64,000 bases of DNA from the NCBI GenBank assembly GCA_009869945.1, contig WIXG01000045.1:1-64000 (forward strand), given 5' to 3'. Source of the DNA: Mesaphorura yosii. Taxonomy: Eukaryota; Arthropoda; Collembola; Poduromorpha; Tullbergiidae. Made by a program: the position numbers and the translations under genes. Under the pieces are notes generated by a model. It saw only the letters and a program-made list of their open reading frames with translations, did no database searches and was not told the DNA's origin. This document shows positions 44,878 through 56,044 of the stretch, piece after piece (within the stretch, counting starts at the first letter, position 1; the number at the start of each line of letters is the position of its first letter).

Positions 44878-47099
44878 TACATTCAACTTATGTTTTCATT
44901 TTTATTTATTGTTGGGTCTTGTAAAAAAAATGTTAATTAATTTCTTTTATAAGTTTATAGCGTATGCGTCTACTCCAGGTTATTGTAATCCACGAGCGAC
45001 GGGCTGTTATAATTTAAATAACTGTTCTGCGACGTTTTGCGAATTATGATAATAAACACGCTGAAAGTGAGTTCTTGTTGCTTGCATTTCATTTCGAATT
45101 GCATTTGAGTTGTAACAATCAAATAGTATCATTAATAAAACATAAAGTCACGAGTGGGTATTAAAGTAAGAAATGTTGAAAAGAAATGCCATAAGTGACC
45201 TTGCCAGTGAGACTACGAATCTTTTGTGAATTTGCAAATGCTTGTCGTCACTGACTCGACGTAGCAAACAGACGCATGTCGCATACTTGAAAGTGTGGCA
45301 TAAGCATCTAATTTCTGATTATGTCAGTTGTAAACAGTGGCAAATACGAAACACATTAAATAAAATTACAAGTACTCAAAAATAGCGAATCAGCAATGTT
45401 TACCGAACTTTGGCACCAAACTGATAAGGCATGTCCAACTGTTTACTCTCAACAGATTTTCCATAAAACTGGTATGAAGTCGTTGAAAGTCTAAAATTCC
45501 CTGTAGGTGCATGTGAGGGTTTAACTTTCCTGAATATGTTCCACCTCCAGTGTGACAATCAGTAAACGAAGGTCCTTTGTCCTCATTGGTCATCACTCAG
45601 AAACCTTGGCATTTTCTGTCATACGCATAATCGTACTTAAGCCTATGTCAATCCGAACCGTTGAACAGGATTCTTTAAATGTATTCAAGGCTTTCACGAT
45701 TATGATGAGTCAATTTCCTGTCATGAGCAACTCCTGATTAATAAGTGGAACCCTCGTGGCATGATTCTCCTGAAGGCATTTTAGCAGTACAACAGTCTAT
45801 CAGCACCAGGCACATAGCCATTAGGCTCCGGCTTAATGGCTTGCTTCGTTACTTTGTTGCTTTACTTCGTTTTCGTTATGCATTAAAGAATTAGTAAATT
45901 CATGTATGTGCTTTTAGAATCCGTTGCGTTGGTCACACCAGTCACACAACTGGTACAGACACGAGGATTGCACTTTTGTAGCTGTGACTCCTGTGACTCA
46001 TCGGAGTGGAGGCTGGAGGTTGTTGTACAACACTGCTGCAATGAGTGAGTACATGTCAGATAGAATCGGGACAAAGCAACAAGTTGCTTACGATTTTTCG
46101 CTTACGTGGTCGCCTCCATTTATCGAGTTTGGTTGAAGGTCTGCAGTCCAGTTCCATTTAACAGGTCAATTCTGTTTAGAAACGCCCTCATAATTACAGC
46201 CAGTGAAAATTTCGACCTCGAAGCTCCAGAAAGCTATGTGTGAATATCTGTGCGCTTGTCTTTGCCCACCGGTTGGTGTGCTCTTTGTCAGGGGATGTGG
46301 TATGGACTTTTGCATCAACGTGCTCTTGACAATTTGTTTCTACTTTCCAGGTATGCGAATTTGTATTATCAGTTGAAACCGGTGGACTAGTGCTCTAGCG
46401 GCCAACATTGCTATAATTGGAATTGGCTTGTCTTGTTTGTTGAAGGGATGATTCACGCATGCTGCATTGCATCTCGTGGTCCGGAGCATCACGGTCACGG
46501 CAATGTAAATCAGACCGTCATCATCGGCACTCACAACGTCTGAGAACAGAACTTTAAGGTTTGTTCACTTTTGTTTGCATGTGTTAATTAGTGCCCTTCT
46601 TCCCTTCCGATAAATTCTTCTGATTGAGAAAGAATTTCTTTCCTTTTTCAATGGGAAGATTTCCGAAATGCATACCTCTGTGACATCATGTAGAGACTGT
46701 ATCTCCTTTTGTTCGAACAATCAAAGGAGCAGTAGCGTCTGCTGTCTCCGGTTTGCAGTAATAATTACAACAAAAGTCAGGATGCTCTAATCTTTAATTT
46801 TTCTTAGAAGGATGAATCACCAAGTTACATATCACATACTATATCCTGTTGCTGATATGATTTTGCTCACAAAGATATGACTAACGACACAATGTCAGCG
46901 ACTTGGATTTCCACAAATCAATTTAGGCTAAGTAATAAATGACTTTGGAATTAACATAAACCTCTTTTCCTTTTGCCGGTATCGGCAGATTTGGTGTACT
47001 TTACTGATATTGATACTTCGCTCGAATAAAAGCCGATATTGTTGTTTCTTGAGAAGTTGATTACGAGTCACGTTTTTCATCGTTTGTTTCACTTTGCTC
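44878..47099. other. Intergenic region
   Basis: About 2.2 kb in which I see no supported gene. Frames such as 45924-46136 (+) and 46340-46534 (-) are short and have no domain, signal peptide or splice partner. The sequence is AT-rich with no evident repeat. Confidence 0.35.
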
Positions 47100-47492
47100 T
47101 CACACTCGAATATTGGTTCTAATGATTGGAATTGTGTATGGAACGGTGTTCCGTATTCTTTGCAGTGCCGTCTTTACTCCCTGGAAGTTTATTTTCCAAA
47201 TTCTGTTGACATTTTCTAGTCTGCGAAGCCTCCTCTCCACACTCATGCTCCTGCGAACATTTGCGTTGCCCAAGCGTCGTGGCGCCTACAACAAATTAAG
47301 TGCTGTATTTAAGGTTTGAGTGTGTGAAGCCAACAGAATAACAATGCTTACTTTGATTATATTTTGCGTTGGAGGTTCCTGTAAATCCTCCAACGAAGGC
47401 CCCTCAAAGAGAGAATGTGCTCCACAGGATGGTTCCAAGACGAAGAGCAGAGCTAGAACCAAAATTCCGGGCACTTTCACAGCCGACCACAT
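47100..47492 (-). CDS. Secreted peptide precursor
   Basis: Two exons. Exon 1 (47492 to about 47353) starts with a strong signal peptide MWSAVKVPGILVLALLFVLE ending near PSCGA, then HSLFEGPSLEDLQEPP, and ends at a GTAAGC donor in phase 0. A TATA box lies 40-45 bases upstream of the start. Two acceptors are possible. The one used here (exon 47278-47100) gives a basic tail of about 59 residues with paired-Arg sites (APRRLGNANVRRSMSVERRL) and a stop at 47100. The other, at about 47309, gives only a 19-residue tail with CCRRHDAW. Paired basic sites suggest a processed neuropeptide or hormone, or a cationic peptide. The family is not recognised. Confidence 0.55.
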
Positions 47493-48449
47493 GCTAGATC
47501 GTAATTCGTAATTTCGTTTCTACTTTTAGCTTTTATAGTCCTGTGTTGTGTTGTTGGGTGAAAGGGTAAGGACCGATGACAATTGCTGATCGCGTTCAGG
47601 GCAGATCTTTTGTATCGTAACAGAACTTCCGAATTGTGTGACTTCATTCGCGTTCGCGTGATTGCATTGTCCAGACTTTGCCCACTTTGCCTTGCTCGTG
47701 ACAATTACGGCTATCATTCTTCCAATCAGCAATTCGAAACTCATTCGGTGGTCTCCAAATTGAACTCTCAATTTTTCAGCGACAAAGCACGTAGGCCGCA
47801 AATGTGGGTTGGGAGAAAATTTGACCGTCGTGCACTGGACACTCAACAATTCTAAATTGGTTTTAAATTTAAATTTAAGAAGTATGTTTATGCTGGGTGA
47901 AGAATCAAAAGCCATTGCGTGCGTGACATTTTATCCTGTGTCGCCATAATCCGTTAATCATAATTCATACCCATTTGTAATTTGTAGTGTATTATTAATG
48001 TTTGCGTGTCTGCCGTTCGCACAAACTGATACTCCGATCTCTGCTCGCACAGATATTGGAAGGACCCAGCCACCCTGGGTCACAATGCATCGCCTCTTAT
48101 TCACATCGCCCCTAATATTTGGGTCAGCTTGAGCTCATAGCGTTTCTTGATGGATGCTGTAATCATCAGCATCAAGCTATAAGTTATTACGCAATGCGTG
48201 ATCGCTATAAACAAGATTATAATTCAAATCTTGGATCTTGCACTTCTGACTCGACCCTTCTTACGAGCCTGAGATCTGGATTAGTTAAGGAAAAGAACGT
48301 ACAGTCAACGAGCAGAAGCGGACTTGTGATGACGCTCGGTGTCTCAGGGAGTCAGGTTTTTAATGAACAGCTGTAACTAAATATTCAACCATTCATTCGT
48401 AAAAAAAAGTCAGTCCACAGTCACCTTCAGGTCTTGTGAATTTCGCAGT
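47493..48449. other. Intergenic region
   Basis: Promoter of the minus-strand peptide gene on the left, upstream region of the nucleoside hydrolase on the right. Frames on both strands at 47526-47915 are shadows without domains. Confidence 0.35.
47531..47537 (-). promoter_or_regulatory. TATA box of the secreted-peptide gene
   Basis: TATAAAA on the minus strand (within GACTATAAAAGC) about 40 bases before the start codon at 47492. The 5' UTR would be very short. Confidence 0.6.
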
Positions 48450-49791
48450 ATGTCTGCTATTCCCGTGTGGCTGGACTGTGATCCTGGGCACGACGACGCC
48501 TTCGCACTTCTCCTTGCTGCCTACTCCACAGAAATCAGCATACTTGGCGTGTCCATCGTACATGGAAATGACACTGTGGAACACTGCGCCCTGAATGCGC
48601 TGCGGTTTTTCTGGGCTTGCGGTGTGAAAGGAGTTCCTGTGTACAATGGAACTACAAAGCCGATTGTGAGAGATCCAAAGTACTGTCCTGAAATTCACGG
48701 AATACCTGGTTAGTCCTCTCACATCAACGCATTGTCGAATTTGATTGTCGATTTCCTATTGGCTCTTTCAGGCGAGAATGGCGTTGCTGGAATGTGTGGA
48801 TTTCATTTCCCAGACGAGATTATCTTCAGTGACCCTGAGTACAAGATTCAGGATGGCCACGGAGTGCTAAAGATGGCTGAGACAATCCGAAGACACGATT
48901 CGAAAGTGACTGTAGTTGCAACTGGAGCGCAAACGAATGTCGCTTTGGCCCTTCGTCTGTTCCCAGAAATCAAGAATAATATTCAACAAATTGTGTTCAT
49001 GGGTGGTGCAATCGGACTCGGGAACACGGGCGTCGCTGCGGAGTTCAACATTGAAATCGATCCGGAAGCTGCTCATATTGTTCTCCATTCAGGTAACGAC
49101 GGGTTTAGAATTATTCGAATGAAAATCTGTTACATTTTAAGTTATTTTGATTTCAGGGATTACTCTGGTCATGATCCCTTTGGAGGTCACGCACTTGGTG
49201 TTGCTGACAGATGAAATTCTCGAATGCATTCGTCAGATCACCAATTTAAACTTAACCGAGACCGCGAATACAAAGAACAACACAGAATCACTAGTAACGG
49301 TCAACCGGGAACCTCATGTGGAATACGAAGAGATTTCCAACAGAGTTAAAGACGTTCAGGTCATGGCTTCAAACCGAAGCCCAGATGACTCCCATGTTGG
49401 ACGCGAACTCCTAATCAGGCAGCCTCAGTCGCCTGCATCTTCTTCGTTCGCTGAATGCTGTCACCAACTGCTAACATTCTTCAAATCCACGTACTATAAT
49501 GTATTCTCTTTCGAATCTCCGCCATTGCATGATCCATGCACAATCTACTACCTGATCAATCCAGCTGCCTTCAGAACACTCGATCTTTTCGTGGACGTTG
49601 AACTGGATTCTGGGAAATGCACTGGTCGGACCCTGTGCGACATCCACAATCTGCATAAGAAGTCTCCAAATGTGAAATTGTGCGTGAAAATTGATCCTGA
49701 CCAATTTTGGAAGCGAATGCTACGCTGTATTCAATTGGGGGATCAAAATAGTCCATTAAATGAGATTCAGGCGAAGAAATTGACTGAATAA
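48450..49791 (+). CDS. Inosine-uridine preferring nucleoside hydrolase
   Basis: Hydrolyses the N-glycosidic bond of ribonucleosides to free base and ribose. Three exons (48450-48708, 48772-49092, 49157-49791) give about 404 residues. The calcium-binding active-site motif is intact: LDCDPGHDDAFALLLA at residue 8. Other family marks are VSIVHGND, VTVVATGAQTNVALAL, IVFMGGAIGLGNTG, the active-site stretch EFNIEIDPEAA, MIPLEVTH and the late PPLHDPCTIYYLINP. There is no signal peptide, so it is cytosolic. An insert of about 75 residues (from TETANTKNNTES to about QSPASSS) lies between MIPLEVTH and the HDP motif, and makes it longer than bacterial enzymes (about 310). Confidence 0.9.
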
Positions 49792-50031
49792 ACTGTGCTA
49801 AATAGCATGTATTTCTAAAGAATGTTACAAAACTGGCATCAATATTGAATTGTATTTTCATTAAATTAAATTAAAAGCATTCAAACGAGAAGATTGTAGT
49901 TGGAAACGAAAAACGGAGAAGGGAGACCAAGAATTTCAAATTTGTTGATTTGTAATAATCCCCAGCAGGCATCAAGATTGACAATAGCGAAATCGTGCAT
50001 ATTTTCTGAGAAATGCGCGTATTGACTTGAG

Positions 50032-50789
50032 TTAGCGAAGGATGCTAAGTGCAAAAGTAAATAACACAAGTGAAGTTGACAGGAGCAGAGCGGATCCGCC
50101 CCGCAGCATGTGCATGATGGAATCTGACGACCCATTGCAAAAATCCGGAGCCTTCTTGCTTGCTGGATAGTTATTCAGGCCGCCCAAGCTTTGTGGAATG
50201 TTGATGTATCCGAAGTTATGCTGGTACTTGTAGCAGTACAGGGCGACGTACTCAACATTGTGGAAGGTCAAATTGCCTGGAAGGACCAGCGTGATATCTT
50301 TCCCATTGTAGCCTTTCACAATGTCACAACTGAAATAAAGTCAAGGCACGTATTAATTTCTCGCGTTGTAATAACGTAAAAAATTATCCTACCTTCCGTT
50401 TTCGTCCGGAATTCTTTTATTCTTTGACAAGTCGTCACGTTCCCGTGGGTCCGAGTACCCCGTGTTGGTTCCGTCGCGTACCGCAACCTGGAACCACGCG
50501 TCTGGTCCAAGACCATCGTACTTGAAGTTCCGTATCAGCATCGTTTTCGTGTCTTTCAGTGTGACGAGACCGGAATCAAGTCCATGAGCGTAAGACTTGA
50601 AGTTGTTAATTGGTACTTCTGCAGACGCGATTTGAACCTGAGTGTGAAATCAAAATCGTCAATCGTGTTAGAATGGCTAGCATCTATCTGGTCAAAGTCA
50701 GCACGACGCACGAAGTAACTCACCGAATTCAGACTAGAAACGCAAAGGAGTGCGAAGACGGATTGAACAATCTTAAGTGGCTTCGCCAT
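50032..50789 (-). CDS. DM13-domain protein, GPI-anchored
   Basis: Three exons (50789-50724, 50637-50393, 50329-50032) give 202 residues. The signal peptide is LKIVQSVFALLCVSS. The DM13 domain follows: YAHGLDSGLVTLKDTKTMLI, FKYDGLGPDAWF, KRIPDENGSC, DITLVLP and FGYINIP. In other animals DM13 proteins such as Skeletor carry this domain next to DOMON domains; a redox role has been proposed. The C-terminus has a small-residue site (CNGSSDS) followed by a hydrophobic tail ALLLSTSLVLFTFALSIL, which predicts a GPI anchor. Its exon phases, exon lengths and total length (202) match the paralogue at 52631-53356, so the two arose by tandem duplication. Confidence 0.85.
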
Positions 50790-51766
50790 TCTCACTCTAA
50801 AATCTTGACAGCAATTCCTTGATTCCTTCACAATCTGAGATGGTTCAGAATCAGAATCACTTATTAATCGAAACGAACTGGCGACTGGAATGGAGATATC
50901 GTCCCACTTCACTGAACTAAACCGAGGTCTAGACGAAGTGGGAATGTGCGTTAGGGTTTGTTTATGAGCACAACAAAACAAACGCAGCAAGAACCGTGCT
51001 GGAGTCAAACTGTTTGTCCTAAAAACCGGCCACGTTCCAGGTTACTTCTGTCCTACTTTCTCACGCATACAATTATTATATCATCGACCCGGTGCGGTGC
51101 ATGAATGAATCAAGTTATTAGCAGCACAAATAGAGGAAATGAAATAGTGGCAGTACGGGAAAAGGCACAAGGCGATGGTTTGGCGTTTCCTTCGGCAATT
51201 CAATTATATCAAAAACTCTATTAACTTGAACCCAGGTTGGACGGACGTTTTGTGGTAACAAGATTTATGTGTGTGGTGGACGGTGGACCTCTTCAGCAAT
51301 TTGCAAATGCCAAGAATTGTATTGTGTCGTATTGTATGTATTATATCCAATATCCACGACGCAAAACCAGGTGCAAATCTCAATCTTCTTTTATTTTCGT
51401 TGTATGGGAATAGGAAGTGAAACTTCGATTCGACTCAAGTGATGTATGTGTTTGTAGACACACTTAACAAAATTGGGAACTCGTGTTTCGTCTTCGTATT
51501 TGTATTTGTATTCCAGAAATTTGAATTATTGGATTCCGTACTGCCACATTTAATATGTGGTGGGTCTTGTCGTGTCCTCAGCAAATAAAGTCCACTTCAC
51601 TAACCACTATTTGTTCGCAAATTGCGTATTGCTTGCGTTCTTCAATTCAGTTCTTCGGCCACGAGCTTCTGAGTATCTAGAATTCCATCTAATTATTCTG
51701 CGATTCGGGCTCGAAGTTCTATTCAAATTGTGTTGAATCGAATTCGTAAGAAGACAGCGCAAATAG
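50790..51766. other. Intergenic region
   Basis: Promoter of the first DM13 gene on the minus strand, then about 900 bases with nothing recognised. Confidence 0.3.
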
Positions 51767-52618
51767 AATGAATTGCCGATTTGCGACTTTGCTAGGCAAT
51801 GTCCAGTTTCTTGGACACAAGCCTGTGAAGTCCAACGTTCAAGCCGAGAAATGCAAACCACTTTACACGAAATATTATCCACAAAGTGGCAACAAACGAC
51901 AACAATTTATGATGAATTGCGCTTGCCTGAAATTGTTCACAATTACATCTTTGACAGGTGAATGTGAAATATTCGCAGCCACACGACCGCGACTGTTGAA
52001 TTGACTTTGATATTTGCAACTGCAATCTTATGTTCTAATTCGCAGGTACAAAACATGCGCTCATAAACAGGCGGCACGGTATATGTGGCAGATGCGAGAC
52101 ATTCAAAATATGCAAAGTCGAGACAATCACTTCCTTTCGCTTCTTGTGGTTGTTGCCAATTGCAGGGGCTTCAACACAATGTTTCAATGCAATTTATGAA
52201 AATTGCAGCTCTGTATGATACGCATTATAATAACATTGTTGCACTCGTCGTGCAGTGTCATGCTATTTTTACAAAGTATGACTGCAAAATGAGCTCAAGG
52301 AAACTGAAAAAGCTTGCAGGTACAGAAAAGTGTGTGCGGGGCAAGTCGGCCCCCGAAATACGTACGATGCTGCATGCGGTTAACTTCAGTTTGTTGAATT
52401 ATATTGACAAAGTTCCTATTCCCTATTTAATATTCGATCAACAGCAGAATGCTGAGAGCTTGCAAAAATATTGCAATCGATGTGAAAAAGGTTTGCTTGG
52501 AATGAATCATTTGCGAAACTTTTTTTTTATTAAAAACGTATTGCTGCAATTCAACAATGCTGCTAAAAATGCTTCCAAAATTCCAAAAGTGTATAGGTAC
52601 GACATACTACAAAAATGA
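51767..52618 (+). other. Possible gene or gene remnant between the DM13 paralogues
   Basis: Two overlapping readings, neither secure. Reading one joins 51767-51957 and 52046-52199 at fair splice sites into a Cys-containing product of about 114 residues with no start codon of its own (segments ELPICDFARQCPVSW and FDRYKTCAHKQAARYMW). Reading two is an open frame at 52085-52618 of about 177 codons in another frame. It opens on GTG rather than ATG; an ATG within it would give a lysine- and asparagine-rich product with four late cysteines (EKCVRGK, YCNRCEKG). Neither matches a family I know. It ends 12 bases from the stop of the DM13 gene on the other strand. Confidence 0.25.
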
Positions 52619-52630
52619 CCGCACATGAAC

Positions 52631-53356
52631 TCATTTGCAATAATTCACTTGAGCCGGTTTGCCCTGAAATAAGAATTCGTAGTTATTTTGTTCAGGCTGA
52701 CAAATGACATGACTGAAGTAGCGCTCAAACCCGCTTACATTGGCGGCATATTTATCCAGACTACTCAAGTTGGTTGGAATTTTGATGTATCCGAAGTTAT
52801 GCTGGTACTTGTAGCAGTACAGGGACAGGTAGTCGACATCTTGCCAGCTGAGACCGTCTGGCAGGGTGAGAACGATAGTTTGTCCGGTGTACTTCCTGAC
52901 GATCGCACAACTAAAATGGACAAAATGTAGGAGCAATTAATTGAGTTCAATGCGATAATGACCAGTGGAAATACCTTCCCCGTTCGTCGGGTATCTTCGG
53001 GTTCTTTGTGAGATCATCACGCTCTTTCGGGAACGCTGAGACTGTGCTCGCGCTCGCACTTATACCAGGGACACAATTTTCTCGCTGGCCGATGGAAAAC
53101 CAGGCGTCCGGTCCTGCTCCGTCGTAATAAATATTTCGGATGAGGCCTCGTCGGGTGTCCAGCAGTGTCACGGTCCCAGATCGCAAGTCATGAGCGTAAG
53201 ACCTGAATTTCCCAATTTCAATCTGGACTGCCTGACTGATGGACGTCGTTACCAAAATGCCAAATGTAGCAACCTTCAAAGTAATTTTTTTTAGATTTGT
53301 GAGTTGTCAAACCCAGACCAGCTTACTAGTGCTGACGAATAGGACTTGATCACCAT
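52631..53356 (-). CDS. DM13-domain protein, secreted
   Basis: Paralogue of the gene at 50032-50789. Three exons (53356-53327, 53273-52975, 52910-52631) give 202 residues. A signal peptide, MVIKSYSSALVATFGILVTT, spans the first splice junction, which supports exon 1. The DM13 domain contains YAHDLRSGTVTLLDTRRGLI, IYYDGAGPDAWF, KIPDERGSC, LTLPDGLSWQDVDYLSLYC and FGYIKIP. The C-terminus (FERYFSHVICQPEQ to VNYCK) is polar with extra cysteines, and lacks the hydrophobic GPI tail of its neighbour, so this copy is probably soluble and secreted. The segment YCYKYQHNFGYI is identical in both copies, which suggests a fairly recent duplication or strong constraint. Confidence 0.85.
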
Positions 53357-53769
53357 TGTGAATTTGTCGCCAACTCCTCCGAATCCTGAAAGCTGTAGCC
53401 ACCTGAAATGCAAGACTGTTTCTATCCCGAAGCGAATGAGATGCAAGCGAATATGTGCGCGTCTCTGAAATTTAGTTCATTGACAGTCAAACACTGAACA
53501 CTTGCTTGGACGGATTGAAATGTATTTTTATTTAGAAGGTCTTTGCAATTTGCAGAAAAAAAGATCTCTGAAATACTCCTCTATACATTAGGAAGTAATA
53601 AAATTGTATTGAATATTGCATTGAAGCATCTTCCTTCTTCATTGAAGGCAACACGAATTTCGATTTGAAGGTTGAAGAAAACTGTAACATCACGTTTTAT
53701 TGTATCGCCAATGTCATTCAACTTTGATGTGAAAGGAAGTTATCTAATCTCAAAGTAAAAGATCTCTTA
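53357..53769. other. Intergenic region
   Basis: Promoter of the second DM13 gene and 3' flank of the next gene on the same strand. Nothing recognised. Confidence 0.3.
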
Positions 53770-55183
53770 CTACTTAATATAAAACAGTACTAACACAGCA
53801 CAAAGCGTCGCAAAAGTATTCCACCTTGCTATTCTGCCCGCCCTGCCATTACAAGTTCTCCAGTCGTCCGCTTCTGGGCAAACACAAACGCAGCCTCGTC
53901 CACACACCAAATCTTGAGACACGTCGCACGTCTTGTTGACAAGTCCGACGACTTCTTTTTCATCAATAGGAATCTTGGTTAGGAACTCAAATGGAAGTGT
54001 GCCGTCCGGTGCAGAATGGGAGAAATTCATGAGTCTGGACCACATTTCGTGAAAGTCAATTGAAGCAGAGCAATCATCGCCGACCTTGGGAATCTTAAAC
54101 CTAAATCTTGCACTGAGTTCATTCTGCAAACTTGAGGCCTGTCCCTTCAGTAAAATTCTAAGATTTTCCACGTACGGAGCCAATTTATCGTCCTTATTCT
54201 TCAGATACCAACGTCGGTACATTGCTATTTTTTTCTTCAGTGTGACATTGACGCTTAAGCAGTGGAAGGAGTAGAAGAAATCTTCACTCTCGCAATCATT
54301 TTGCAGTTCGCTCAGTTCGAATTCGTTCCGAAATTGGGAGTCTTCCTGAAGATGGTCAACGGCTCGGAGAATGTACTTACACGTATTTTCGACCAGGTCG
54401 ACAAGTCTATCAGGAGGGTAATCGATACCAGAAGCTTTCAAGTATCCACATCCCGCCTCTTCAACGCAGAGCGGAAATGCTGAGATGTTTGTGGTTCGAC
54501 ACAAATTGTACTGGAAGTCTGGATTAGTCAAGTACTCCAATAGCGTCCCACTTTCCACTGCTTTGGTCTTGATTTCATCGGTTGGAAATATTTTCCTTTT
54601 ATCCTTTTTAAACTCCTCAATCCATTTTGGGCATTCTTGTTGTCGCATGCTGTAGCTGGTTAAGGTCTTAATACGGACAATGTCCTCGGGCGCACTTGGT
54701 TGTTGTTGACTGGCTGCAAGTATATTTGAAATGGCATCGACGGCTCCCTTCAAGGCGTCTCGATCGCCCGAAAGTGCACAAGAACTAAAATAGGAACAAC
54801 AATTCGATTAGGATGCTTCCTTGCAGTTAAACGTGGTTAATATGCCGGATTGTCCTAATTGTTTATACTTACGCATAATTAAGAATGAACAAAGTTGAAT
54901 TCGAAGCCTGCGTTGAAGGAGACTGCTCGGCCTTCTCAATATCTGCCAGGAGCTCGTCGATTTCCAGCGGAGCTCGCGATGATGTGTTGAGTACTATGAG
55001 ACTGTCGCATCCTATCACAGACAAGACTCGTCAAACACGATCTTCTAACTGATTACTTACAACTGGCGAATGCAACTTACTTTCCTCGCCTTCACCTTGA
55101 TCCTCTTCACCTGTTACGACGACCATGTATATTTGGATGAAAAGAAGCAGCAGCAACAGCAAAAGCCACGACCTTTGCATCAT
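53770..55183 (-). CDS. Unrecognised secreted, probably GPI-anchored, protein
   Basis: Three exons (55183-55081, 55011-54873, 54784-53770) give about 418 residues. The signal peptide is strong: MMQRSWLLLLLLLLFIQIYM. The mature protein is mostly helical and polar. It has about 15 cysteines, including the pairs CRTTN...CVEEAGC and NDCESEDF...FHC and a cluster near the end (CGRGCVCVCPEADDWRTC). There are several Asn-glycosylation sites. The last residues are hydrophobic (FATLCAVLVLFYIK), as in a GPI-anchor signal. I know no family with this pattern. It follows two DM13 genes on the same strand, one of which also has a GPI signal. An antisense frame over exon 1 (55070-55336 +) also looks like a signal peptide, but the minus reading splices in phase and is preferred. 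Confidence 0.7.
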
Positions 55184-56044
55184 GGCTCTGGAGCTTGGGA
55201 CTGGCACATGTCAATCTGGACGATGCCTCCAGTTTTCCATTCAGTGCTCAATTATGCAAGATGTAAAACACAACTTAGCAAACGAAATTCACGAATTTCC
55301 AATGGTCTCATGATCGTCGATAAGATATATAACTGACAGGGTTGTTGAAGAATGAAGTTTCAAGCCGTTAGAGTTCTTTTTTATCTGCCGTGAAACACGG
55401 ATCGAAGCACAAGTGTCACATCCGTTCTTCAGCACAAACTGCTTCATTCATTGGTGCTACTAATATTGAATTTATTGTTAGCCAATCATAAAAATCAGAA
55501 TATAAAATTAAGCGCGATTATAAAACTTAGTTCAGTTCATTGTCATCTTAAGATTAGATTCCGCGTGTATGAGCTACGGCAGTTTAGTCAACTTAAATCT
55601 CATATCTTCATAAAATCAGTCATAAATTTGTAAATTGAAGGCTCGTAGATTGCCGAGTCGGGTCATGATATCCTCTATTTGACATAATATGCAAGGAACT
55701 TCAAAATAATGGAACGATGACCTTAGCCTTAGCTTACAAGATTATGATTTTGAGTTACTGATATTATTCAATGAACACAGCACGTAAAAAAGTGCTCAAA
55801 CTGGCTCCTGTGATTTAAAACCCTGGCTCCTGTGATGCGGATCAACCTTATTGCATAGCATTACAACTGAAACTAACATAACGGGCCGCATGCTAAAATC
55901 ACTAAGCAGTAAAATGGAAACGCTAAAAAGTGATCACATTACGAAAAAAACTATTACATAGCCAAACCTAATCCGCCTGGATTCATCAATTTAAAAATGT
56001 CGACAGTGTAATTCGTTCAGTTCTAACATTGGATATTATATTGC
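55184..56044. other. Intergenic region
   Basis: AT-rich. A TATATA stretch at about 55325 could serve the minus-strand gene ending at 53770, about 140 bases from its start. Nothing else is recognised. Confidence 0.3.

Noticed and set aside
55070-55336. Plus-strand frame of 88 codons that starts like a signal peptide (MQLTFLAFTLILFTC)
   Set aside because: It is antisense to the first exon of the minus-strand gene ending at 53770, whose own signal peptide splices in phase with the next exon.
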